DNA of 64,000 nucleotides. Source: Falsiroseomonas algicola. Its GTDB lineage: Bacteria; Pseudomonadota; Alphaproteobacteria; Acetobacterales; Acetobacteraceae. How positions within the stretch are numbered: the first letter of the stretch is position 1; each line of letters opens with the position of its first letter. Below are positions 7,606 through 15,115 of the stretch, piece by piece. Below the pieces are notes generated by a model. The model saw nothing but the letters and a program-made list of their open reading frames with translations. It was not told where the DNA came from and did no database searches. The DNA is taken from NCBI RefSeq assembly GCF_011040385.1, contig NZ_JAAIKB010000005.1, positions 124,001 through 188,000 on the forward strand, given 5' to 3'. The position numbers and the translations under genes were made by a program.

Positions 7606-9111
7606 ATGAGCGACAAGTCCCAGCCCGCCCGCAAGACCCCCGGCGGGAAGCGGCATTTCTGGGCCGCCGGTTTCCTGGCCCTCGCCTTGGGCACCACCGC
7701 GCTGACGACGCTGCCGCTGACCGGCAGCGCCCAGACGACGACGCCGAGTGCCCCCGCCATCGTCCTGCCGCATCAGCGCGGACCGCAGGGCTTCGCCGAC
7801 CTCGCCGCCCGCGTGGCGCCTTCCGTCGTGCGCGTGACCGTGACGGGCCGGGCCGAGGCGACGCCCGCCTCGGTGGAGATCCCGCCGGAGCTCCGCGGCA
7901 CGCCCCTTGAGCCCTTCTTCCGCCAGTTCGAGCGGGGGCAGCGCCAGCCCCGCGGTGAACAGCGGGGCGAACAACGCCGCAGCCTCGGCCAGGGCAGCGG
8001 CTTCATCATCGATGCCGCCGGCTACATCGTGACCAACAACCACGTGGTGGGGGAGGCTTCCGCCGTGAAGGTGGAGCTGACCGATGGCCGCGAACTGCCG
8101 GCGCGCGTCATCGGCACGGACCCGCAGACGGACCTCGCTTTGCTGAAGGTGGAGGCCGGCGGCCCGCTGCCCGCCGTGACCTGGGGGGATAGCGACCAGC
8201 TGCGCGTCGGCGACTGGGTGGTGGCCATGGGCAACCCCTTCGGCCTCGGCGGCAGCGTGACGGCGGGCATCGTCTCGGCGCGCGGCCGCCAGATCGGCGC
8301 CGGGCCCTATGACGACTTCATCCAGACCGATGCACCGATCAACCCGGGCAATTCCGGCGGCCCGCTGTTCAATGCAAACGGTGAGGTGGTCGGCATCAAC
8401 ACCGCCATCTACGCGCCGGCGGGCGGCAATGTCGGCATCGGCTTCGCGGTACCGGCGCGGATGGCGCGGCACGTCATCACCGATCTGCAGCAGGATGGCC
8501 GGGTGGCGCGCGGCTGGCTCGGCGTGTCCATGCAGCCGCTGAACGCGGAACTGGCGAGCGCGCTGCGCCTGCCGGATACGCGCGGCGTGCTGGTGGCGGG
8601 GGTGGAGCCCGGCAGCCCGGCCGCTACCGCCGGCGTGAAGGCGGGCGACGTGGTGGTTGGCATCGATGGCCGCCCGGTCGCCGTGGCGCGGGACCTGGCC
8701 GTGGCGGTGGCGGAAGCCACGCCGCGTTCGACGGCCACGCTGACCCTGCTGCGCGACGGCCAGCGCATGGAGCAGGCGGTGACGCTCGGCCAGCGGGAGG
8801 CCCCGCGGCAGGAGGCTCGCGCCGGCGGGGCGGAGGCGCCGCGCCACGCCTCGCTCGGCCTGCGGCTGTCTGCCGGCAAGGCGGGCGACGGCGTGACGGT
8901 GGCCGCTGTGGAGCCCGGCAGCATCGCCGCCACGCGTGGGTTGCAGGCGGGGGACGTGATCCTGCGGGTGGGCGAGCGCGAGGTGCGCCGGCCGGAGGAT
9001 GTGAGCCAGGCCGTCGCCGCCGCCCGCAGCGAGGGGCGCCCGGCGATCGCCCTGCAGGTCGCGCGGGATGGCGGGAACGCCTTCATCGCCCTGCCGCTGA
9101 ACGCGGGGTGA
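7606..9111 (+). CDS. degP: Periplasmic DegP/HtrA-type serine endoprotease
   Basis: A 501-residue envelope protease and chaperone that degrades misfolded periplasmic proteins. After a signal or anchor segment (about 18-42) comes a trypsin-like domain with triad His146 (TNNHVVG), Asp176 (TDLALL) and Ser250 (NPGNSGGPL). Two PDZ domains follow (about 310-400 and 405-500), each with a GV-x-V-x-x-VEPGS-x-A-x-x-x-G-x-x-AGD core. ATG at 7606 is supported by AGAGGGA upstream. Divergent from a two-component operon, it is a likely target of that regulator. DegP, DegQ and MucD labels cannot be separated from sequence alone. Confidence 0.93.
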   Translation: MSDKSQPARKTPGGKRHFWAAGFLALALGTTALTTLPLTGSAQTTTPSAPAIVLPHQRGPQGFADLAARVAPSVVRVTVTGRAEATPASVEIPPELRGTPLEPFFRQFERGQRQPRGEQRGEQRRSLGQGSGFIIDAAGYIVTNNHVVGEASAVKVELTDGRELPARVIGTDPQTDLALLKVEAGGPLPAVTWGDSDQLRVGDWVVAMGNPFGLGGSVTAGIVSARGRQIGAGPYDDFIQTDAPINPGNSGGPLFNANGEVVGINTAIYAPAGGNVGIGFAVPARMARHVITDLQQDGRVARGWLGVSMQPLNAELASALRLPDTRGVLVAGVEPGSPAATAGVKAGDVVVGIDGRPVAVARDLAVAVAEATPRSTATLTLLRDGQRMEQAVTLGQREAPRQEARAGGAEAPRHASLGLRLSAGKAGDGVTVAAVEPGSIAATRGLQAGDVILRVGEREVRRPEDVSQAVAAARSEGRPAIALQVARDGGNAFIALPLNAG

Positions 9112-9117
9112 CGGGGG

Positions 9118-9139
9118 GGGCGGGGTTCCGGCCCCGCCC
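9118..9139 (+). terminator. Putative terminator hairpin after the protease gene
   Basis: GGGCGGGG and CCCCGCCC form an eight-base GC stem around a six-base loop just downstream of the protease stop codon, followed by TTCCC but no true U-tract. It may be a weak intrinsic or Rho-assisted terminator. Confidence 0.5.
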
Positions 9140-9183
9140 TTCCCATGGCTACCCTGCCTCCATCATCCGGGCAGGGACTCTCC

Positions 9184-10044
9184 ATGAACGCCACAGCACG
9201 CCGCCAGGCCTTCCGCGCCATCCTGGCGGGGGAGGCCTGCCTGCACCCGGCCTCCGTCTTCGATGCCATCTCCGGCCGCATCGCCGCCGAGATCGGGTTC
9301 GAGACGGCGATCCTCGGCGGCTCCGTCGCCTCCCAGGCCGTGCTCGGCGCGCCGGACCACATCATCCTGACCCTGACGGAACTGGCGGACCTGGTGCGCC
9401 GCATCACGCGGGGCGGCGCGCCGCCGCTGCTGGTCGATGCCGACCATGGCTTCGGCAATGCGCTGAACGTCATGCGCACGGTGGAGGAGCTGGAGGCCGC
9501 GGGCGTCGCCGCGCTGACCATCGAGGACACGCTGCTGCCCCGCCCCTATGGCCCCGACGCCGCCGCGCTGCTGCCGCTGGAGGAAGGACTGGGAAAGATC
9601 CGCGCGGCGCTGGCGGCGCGGAGCGATCCCTCCCTCGTGATCGTCGCGCGCACCGGCGCGCTCTCTGTCACCTCGACCGATGACGCGATCGCCCGCGCGC
9701 GGGCCTATGCGCAGGCCGGCGCCGACGGGATCTTCGTCACGGGGCTGTCGGACCTGTCGCAGCTCGACGCGCTGCGGGCCGCCACGGGCCTGCCGCTGCT
9801 GGTCGGCAGCGCCAAGGCCGGCATCGGCGGCGCCACGGCGCTGGCCGCGCATGGCGCGCGAGTCGCGCTGCAGGGCCACCACACCTTCCCCGCCGCGGTG
9901 AAGGCCATGCGGGATACGCTGCAGGCGCTGCGCGATGGCGTGGCGCCGAAGGACCTGCCGGGCCTGCCCGATGCCGCGACGATGAAGCGGCTGCAGCGGG
10001 AGCCCCATTACGACGCGGCGATCCGCGACTTCCTCGGGGGGTAG
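9184..10044 (+). CDS. ICL/PEP-mutase family lyase, oxaloacetate decarboxylase-like
   Basis: A 286-residue TIM-barrel enzyme of the isocitrate lyase/PEP mutase superfamily. SVFDAISGRIAAEIGFE, ILGGSVASQAVLGAPD, DADHGFGNALNVMRTVEELE and ALTIEDTLLP closely follow the order I know from the PA4872-type oxaloacetate decarboxylases, which release CO2 and pyruvate using Mg2+. The metal-binding acidic residues are in VDADHG and IED. ATG at 9184 is preferred over 9145 because GCAGGGAC precedes it and the family starts near this point. 2-Methylisocitrate or carboxyphosphonate activity cannot be excluded. It stands alone between a terminator and an MFS gene. Confidence 0.85.
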   Translation: MNATARRQAFRAILAGEACLHPASVFDAISGRIAAEIGFETAILGGSVASQAVLGAPDHIILTLTELADLVRRITRGGAPPLLVDADHGFGNALNVMRTVEELEAAGVAALTIEDTLLPRPYGPDAAALLPLEEGLGKIRAALAARSDPSLVIVARTGALSVTSTDDAIARARAYAQAGADGIFVTGLSDLSQLDALRAATGLPLLVGSAKAGIGGATALAAHGARVALQGHHTFPAAVKAMRDTLQALRDGVAPKDLPGLPDAATMKRLQREPHYDAAIRDFLGG

Positions 10045-10093
10045 GCGCGCGCCGCCATTCCCGCATACTGCGCGGAATGACGGAGGAAACGGA

Positions 10094-11359
10094 GTGGGCG
10101 GGCCGCGGCGCCGCCTTGCGCGCGTGACGCGCCTGGCCGGCCTCGCGCCCTTCCGGCAGAAGGGCTTCCGGCGGCAGTTTCCCGCCGATATCGCGACCTC
10201 CTGGGGCTTCGAGATGGAGACCCTGGTGCTGGGCTGGTACATCCTGGTCAGCACGGGATCGGTCGTCTGGCTGACCGCCTTCGCCTCCGTCCAGTATCTC
10301 GGCACGCTGGTCTCGCCCATGTTCGGCGTGATGGGCGACCGGCTCGGCCATCGCGGCGTGCTCTGCGTGATGCGCGGGCTCTATGCGGTGCTGGCTTCCG
10401 TGATCGGGCTGATGGCGCTGACGGGGACGATGACGCCGGTCGCGGTGATGGCGGTGGCGGCGGTGGCGGGGCTGGTGCGGCCGTCCGACATGGGGATGCG
10501 CAACGCGCTGATCGCGGCGAGCGTGCCGGCGCCGCAGATGCCGGCGGCCATGGGCATCTCCCGCACCACGGCCGATACGGCGCGGGTGATGGGGGCGCTG
10601 GCGGGGGCGGGGCTGGTCGCAGCACTCGGCATCGGGGCGACCTATGCCATCGTCGTGCTGCTGTATCTGATCAGCCTCATGCTCACGCTGGCCGTGCCGG
10701 CGGTGCGGCGGGTGGCGGCGGCGCCGGCCTCGCCGCTGCGGGAATTGCGCGACGGCTTCGGCCATCTCCGCGACACGCCGCCGCTGATGGCGACGATCCT
10801 GCTCGCCTTCCTCGTCAACCTGCTGGCCTATCCCGTCTCCGGCGGGCTGCTGCCCTATGTCGCGCGGGAGGTCTATGGCGTGGACCGCACCGTGCTCGGC
10901 TACCTCATCGCCTGCTTTGCGGGAGGCGGGCTGCTGGGGTCGTTGGTGATGATCGGCCGTGGCGGCGTGGCCTTTCCGGGACGGGTGATGCTGGTGGCCT
11001 GCGCGATCTGGTTCCCCCTGCTGATCGCCTTCGCCGCGGTGACGGACCCGCGCAAGGGGCTGGTGCTGATGGGCCTCGCGGGTTTCGTGCAAAGCTTCGC
11101 CCTCGTGCCGATGTCCGTGATCCTGCTGCGCTGCGCGGAGGAGCGGTTCCGCGGGCGCGTCATGGGGCTGCGCATCCTGGCGGTCTATGGCCTGCCGCTG
11201 GGGTTGCTGGTGGCGGGGCCGCTGATCGAATGGCTGGGCTTCACGCGGACCATCACGCTCTACGCGGGTCTCGGCCTGATCTGCACGGGGGCGATCGCGC
11301 TGCATTGGCGCCGGCATCTCTGGCCGGCGGAGGCGCCGGCGAATACGGCGCTGCGGTGA
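10094..11359 (+). CDS. Major facilitator superfamily exporter (MFS_3/EntS-like)
   Basis: A 421-residue inner-membrane protein with about 10-12 hydrophobic segments, starting with a GTG codon at 10094 that follows a strong GGAGG seven bases upstream. The loop after the second segment carries GVMGDRLGHRGVL, the MFS signature between TM2 and TM3. The central RPSDMGMRNALIAASVPAPQMPAAMGI is typical of the EntS/MFS_3 branch, whose members export siderophores or drugs. The substrate is not deducible. Its end faces a 38-base perfect inverted repeat that separates it from the convergent LysR gene. Confidence 0.87.
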   Translation: MGGPRRRLARVTRLAGLAPFRQKGFRRQFPADIATSWGFEMETLVLGWYILVSTGSVVWLTAFASVQYLGTLVSPMFGVMGDRLGHRGVLCVMRGLYAVLASVIGLMALTGTMTPVAVMAVAAVAGLVRPSDMGMRNALIAASVPAPQMPAAMGISRTTADTARVMGALAGAGLVAALGIGATYAIVVLLYLISLMLTLAVPAVRRVAAAPASPLRELRDGFGHLRDTPPLMATILLAFLVNLLAYPVSGGLLPYVAREVYGVDRTVLGYLIACFAGGGLLGSLVMIGRGGVAFPGRVMLVACAIWFPLLIAFAAVTDPRKGLVLMGLAGFVQSFALVPMSVILLRCAEERFRGRVMGLRILAVYGLPLGLLVAGPLIEWLGFTRTITLYAGLGLICTGAIALHWRRHLWPAEAPANTALR

Positions 11360-11391
11360 GAATCGGATGTCGCCTGCCGGGCCGTGGTCTT

Positions 11392-11489
11392 CCCCCACCC
11401 CGACCCTCCCCCGCAAGCGCGGGGGAGGGAGCAGGATGCGCAGATGGCGCCCCCTCCCCCGCGCTTGCGGGGGAGGGTCGGGGTGGGGG
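11392..11489. repeat. Dispersed palindromic repeat, family A copy 1
   Basis: Two perfectly complementary 38-base arms (11392-11429 and 11452-11489) flank a 22-base spacer between the convergent MFS and LysR genes. The arm contains CCCTCCCCCGCAAGCGCGGG and is bounded by runs of C (left) and G (right). A near copy lies at 48111-48199, so this is a dispersed element rather than a gene-specific terminator, although it could terminate transcription from both sides here. Confidence 0.9.
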
Positions 11490-11515
11490 TCTGCGCCACT
11501 TCTCAGCGGTGCATC

Positions 11516-12415
11516 CTAACCCGTGTGGCTGAGCGCCCCCGCCAGCCACTCGGAAAACGCCTGCACGGTGGATCGCCGCGCGGCCATTTCCGTCATCACC
11601 AGATGGTAGCCGGTGCCGTCCTCCATCCCGCCATCGAAGGCGCGCACCAGGCGCCCTTCCGCGATGGCGTCGCGCACCAGAACGCCCCAGCCGATGCCGA
11701 TGCCCTGGCCGGCTTCCGCCGCGGCCAGCGCCATCGCCGTCTCGTCGAAGCGCGGCCCGGGCGCGACGAGGGCAGGGTCGATGCCCGCGGCCTCCGCCCA
11801 GGCGCGCCAATAGGGGCGTTCCGCGTAATGCAGCAGGGTCGCGCGGGGCAGGGCGAGGCATGGGTCGGCGGGCAGCGTCGCGCGCAGCGCGGGCGTGCAG
11901 ACCGGCAGCATCTGCTCCCGCGTCAGGCGCCGCACGACATAATCCGGCCAGTCGCCATTCCCCGTGCGGATCGCGACATCGACATCCGCGCCATGCAACT
12001 GCGCGAAGTAGCGATGCGTCTCCAGCCTCAGCTCGATCCAGGGATGGGCGCGGGCGAAATCGCCGATGCGCGGCGCCAGCACGCGCATGGCGAAGCTGCG
12101 CGCGGCATTCACCACCAGCGTCGTGCGGCTGCGCGGCTGGCCAATGCGGAACAGCCCGTTCTCCAGCGTCTCCAGCCCCCGCCTGGCGTAATCCGCCAGC
12201 ACGTCGCCGGCTTCCGTCAGCCGCAGCCCGCGCGGGCCGCGGGTGAAGAGCGGTGCCGAGAGCCGTTCCTCCAGCGCCTTCACCTGGCGGCTGATGGCGC
12301 CCTGCGTCACGCCAAGCTCCGCCGCCGCGCGCGCCATGTTGAGGTGCCGCGCCGCCGCATCGAAGGCCCTCAGCGCCTGCAAGGGCAGCCCGGCCATGCC
12401 TTGAGCTGAACTCAT
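11516..12415 (-). CDS. LysR family transcriptional regulator (GcvA-like)
   Basis: A 299-residue regulator with an N-terminal winged helix (LQALRAFDAAARHLNMARAAAELGVTQGAISRQVKALEERL) and a type 2 periplasmic-binding-like effector domain. LPLQALRAFDAAARH and the HADVDVAIRTGNGDWPD segment are characteristic of the GcvA/AmpR branch. ATG at 12415 (MSSAQG) is chosen because an earlier start at 12475 would add sequence reaching into the divergent operon leader; ATG at 12397 is also possible. It is divergent from the hydantoinase operon across 76 bases and is the obvious candidate regulator, responding to the substrate or product of that pathway. Confidence 0.88.
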   Translation of the reverse strand: MSSAQGMAGLPLQALRAFDAAARHLNMARAAAELGVTQGAISRQVKALEERLSAPLFTRGPRGLRLTEAGDVLADYARRGLETLENGLFRIGQPRSRTTLVVNAARSFAMRVLAPRIGDFARAHPWIELRLETHRYFAQLHGADVDVAIRTGNGDWPDYVVRRLTREQMLPVCTPALRATLPADPCLALPRATLLHYAERPYWRAWAEAAGIDPALVAPGPRFDETAMALAAAEAGQGIGIGWGVLVRDAIAEGRLVRAFDGGMEDGTGYHLVMTEMAARRSTVQAFSEWLAGALSHTG

Positions 12416-12491
12416 GGCTGGCGAGCCTATCCCGCGCCTTTCCCGCCCGCCATCCCCGCCCCAGACTGCGTCCAATCACGAAGGATGCCGC

Positions 12492-14150
12492 ATGACCGAG
12501 GCTGCCAAGGCTCCCGCTTTCGATCCCGTCACGCTCCAGATCCTCTGGAGCCGGCTGATCTCCATCGCCGATGAGGCCGCGGCCGCGCTGCTGCGCACCT
12601 CCTTCTCCACCATCGTCCGCGAATCCAACGATTTCGCGACGGTGCTGATGGATGCCGAGGGCAACAGCCTGGCGGAGAACAGCATCGGCATCCCGAGCTT
12701 CGTCGGCCTACTACCCAAGACGCTGCGCCACATGCTGGCGGAGATCCCGCGGGAGGAGCTGCGGCCCGGCGACTGCCTGATCACCAACGACCCCTGGATG
12801 GGCACGGGCCATCTGCTCGACATCACCATGGCGCAGCCGATCTTCCGCGGGGACACGCTGGTGGGCTTCGCCGGCGCCACGTCCCACATGCCGGATATCG
12901 GCGGCACCTTGTGGTCGGCGGATTGCACGGAGGTCTTCGAGGAAGGGCTCCGCATCCCGCCCGCGAAGTTCCTCATCGAGGGGCGGGAGAACGGCGAGCT
13001 CGCCCGCATCATCCGCGGCAATGTCCGCGTGCCCGACCAGGTGATGGGCGACATCCAGGCGCAGGTGACCGCGACCAGCGTCTGCGCGCGGCGCGTGCTG
13101 GAATTCCTCGACGACACCGGCCTGCAGGACCTCCGCGCGCTGTCGGCCACGCTGCAATCGCGCGCCGATGCGGCGATGCGCAAGGCGATCGCGGCGCTGC
13201 CGGACGGCACCTGGCACGGCACGGTCTACGCGGATGGCTACGAGGACCAGGAGACGCGCATCCAATGCGCGCTGACCATCGCGGGCGACCGGCTTGCGGT
13301 GGACTATGCCGGCACCTCGCCCCAGATCGCGCGCGGCCTCAACAGCGTGATGAACTACACCTACGCCTACACCGTCTATCCGCTGAAATGCGCGCTGGAC
13401 CCGCTGACGCCGCGCAACGAGGGCAGCTACCGCGCGGTGGAAGTCACGGCGCCGGAGGGCAGCATCCTCAACCCGCGCTGGCCGGCGGCGGTGAATGCGC
13501 GGCACCTGACGGGGCTGTTCCTGTCCGGCGCGCTCTACCAGTGCCTGGCGCAGATCGTGCCGGGCATCGTGGTGGCGGACAGCGCCAGCCCCGCGCCGCG
13601 CCCGGTCTATACGGGGCGGGACAATAATGGCGACCGCTTCAGCCAGGTGCTGTTCGGCAGCGGCGGCATGGGCGCGGCGGCGCATCGCGACGGCCTCAAC
13701 ACCACCGCCTTCCCGACCAATTCCGGCTCCGGCTCCATCGAGGCCTTCGAGGCCTCTGCCCCCATCCTGGTGTGGAAGAAGGATCTGATGCCGGACAGCG
13801 GCGGGCCCGGGCAGTTCCGCGGCGGGTTGGGCCAGGAGATCGAGCTGGAGGTGATGACGCAGGAGAGCGTGCGCCTCTCCCTCATCGCCGACCGCATGAA
13901 GCATCCGGCCGGGGGCCTCGATGGTGGGAAGGCCGGCGCGCCGGCACTCGTGGAATTGCAGGATGGCCGCAGGCCGCATCCGAAGTCGCGCAGCACGCTT
14001 CAGCCCGGCGATCGGCTGCTGATGCATCTCGGCGGCGGTGGCGGCTATGGCGACTCGCGGGCGCGCGATCCGGCGGCGGTCCGGCGCGATGTCGCGGATG
14101 GCTATGTCTCGCCCGAAGGGGCGCAACGGGATTACGGGGTGACGCCATGA
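12492..14150 (+). CDS. hyuB: Hydantoinase B/oxoprolinase family subunit
   Basis: A 552-residue HyuB-type protein (hydantoinase_B domain over nearly the whole length), which with HyuA forms ATP-dependent N-methylhydantoinase, 5-oxoprolinase or acetophenone carboxylase-type enzymes. Typical segments are FDPVTLQILWSRLISIADEA, LLRTSFSTIVRESNDFA, GDCLITNDPWMGTGHLLDIT, SHMPDIGG, FTTNSGSG-like FPTNSGSGSIEAFE, and GGGGGYGDSRARDP near the C terminus. ATG at 12492 follows AAGGATG. It is the first gene of a five-gene operon and overlaps the Bug gene by four bases. Unusually, hyuB precedes hyuA and a binding-protein gene lies between them. Confidence 0.9.
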   Translation: MTEAAKAPAFDPVTLQILWSRLISIADEAAAALLRTSFSTIVRESNDFATVLMDAEGNSLAENSIGIPSFVGLLPKTLRHMLAEIPREELRPGDCLITNDPWMGTGHLLDITMAQPIFRGDTLVGFAGATSHMPDIGGTLWSADCTEVFEEGLRIPPAKFLIEGRENGELARIIRGNVRVPDQVMGDIQAQVTATSVCARRVLEFLDDTGLQDLRALSATLQSRADAAMRKAIAALPDGTWHGTVYADGYEDQETRIQCALTIAGDRLAVDYAGTSPQIARGLNSVMNYTYAYTVYPLKCALDPLTPRNEGSYRAVEVTAPEGSILNPRWPAAVNARHLTGLFLSGALYQCLAQIVPGIVVADSASPAPRPVYTGRDNNGDRFSQVLFGSGGMGAAAHRDGLNTTAFPTNSGSGSIEAFEASAPILVWKKDLMPDSGGPGQFRGGLGQEIELEVMTQESVRLSLIADRMKHPAGGLDGGKAGAPALVELQDGRRPHPKSRSTLQPGDRLLMHLGGGGGYGDSRARDPAAVRRDVADGYVSPEGAQRDYGVTP

Positions 14151-15115
14151 TGACCATCACGCGCCGTGCCTTTGCCGCCTTGGTGCTGGCTGCGCCCGCC
14201 GTGGCGCGCGCGCAGATCACGCGCCCGGTGCGCCTGATCGTGCCCTTCGCCGCGGGTGGAGGTTCCGACACGCTGGCGCGCCTGCTCGCGGTGCCGCTGA
14301 GCGAAAGGCTCGGCCAGCCCGTGGTGGTGGAGAACCGCGCGGGCGCGGGCAGCCAGATCGGGGCGGAGGCGGTGATGCGCAGCGCGCCGGATGGCACGAC
14401 ACTGCTGCTGGGCGACACGCCGCTCGCCACCATCCCCGCCGTGCAGGTCGCGGGCGGGCGGCCCGCGCCCTTCGATGCGGCGCGGGATTTCACGGCGGTG
14501 TCCGCGCTCGCCATCGCGCCGGCGCTGGTTGTGGTGGGCGGGCAGTCGCGCTTCCGCACGCTCGGCGAATTGCTGGCGGCGGCGCGCGCCAATCCGGCGG
14601 CGATCGACTTCGCCTCGGCGGGTGTGGCCAGCTCCACCCATCTCATCCTGGAACTGCTGCAGATGCGGTCCGGCGTGCGCGTCACGCATGTGCCCTATCG
14701 CGGTGCGGCGCCGGCGGTGCAGGACGTGCTCTCGGGCACGGTGCAGGCGACGATCATGGCGCTGGCCACCGCCGCACCGCTGGTGCAGTCCGGCCAGATC
14801 CGCGTCGTCGGCGTCGCATCCGAACAGCGCATCGCCGCCATGCCCGATGTGCCGACGCTGAAGGAACAGGGCATCGACCTCGTCTCCGGCTTCTGGTGGG
14901 GCGTGCTCGGCCCGCTCGGCATCCCGGAGCCGGTGCTGGCGCAACTCGTCTCGGCGATCGACGCCTCCATGGCCAGCGAGACGATGGCGGCGCGGCTGCC
15001 CTCCCTCGGCCTCAACCGCCTGGCGCTCGGCCCCGCCGAGTTCCGCGCGCTGCTGGCGAGCGAGACGCGGCGATGGGGCGAGGTGGTGCAGGCCGCGGGG
15101 ATCAAGCCTGAATGA
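14147..15115 (+). CDS. Bug/TctC-type periplasmic substrate-binding protein (hyu operon)
   Basis: A 322-residue extracytoplasmic receptor. An N-terminal signal (MMTITRRAFAALVLAAPAVARA) with a twin-Arg precedes RPVRLIVPFAAGGGSDTLARLL, GQPVVVENRAGAGSQIGAEAV and HVPYRGAAPAVQDVLSG, all hallmarks of the Bug family. Start and stop overlap the flanking hydantoinase genes by four bases each, so it must be made with the enzyme subunits and probably binds the enzyme's substrate. No TctA/TctB membrane partners are nearby; either they are elsewhere or the protein acts as a sensor. ATG at 14150 is an equally good start. Confidence 0.93.
   Translation: MMTITRRAFAALVLAAPAVARAQITRPVRLIVPFAAGGGSDTLARLLAVPLSERLGQPVVVENRAGAGSQIGAEAVMRSAPDGTTLLLGDTPLATIPAVQVAGGRPAPFDAARDFTAVSALAIAPALVVVGGQSRFRTLGELLAAARANPAAIDFASAGVASSTHLILELLQMRSGVRVTHVPYRGAAPAVQDVLSGTVQATIMALATAAPLVQSGQIRVVGVASEQRIAAMPDVPTLKEQGIDLVSGFWWGVLGPLGIPEPVLAQLVSAIDASMASETMAARLPSLGLNRLALGPAEFRALLASETRRWGEVVQAAGIKPE

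Noticed and set aside
9737-11416. A 559-codon open frame on the - strand opposite the lyase and MFS genes
   Set aside because: Extremely His/Arg/Gln-rich sequence antisense to two recognisable genes and spanning their boundary.
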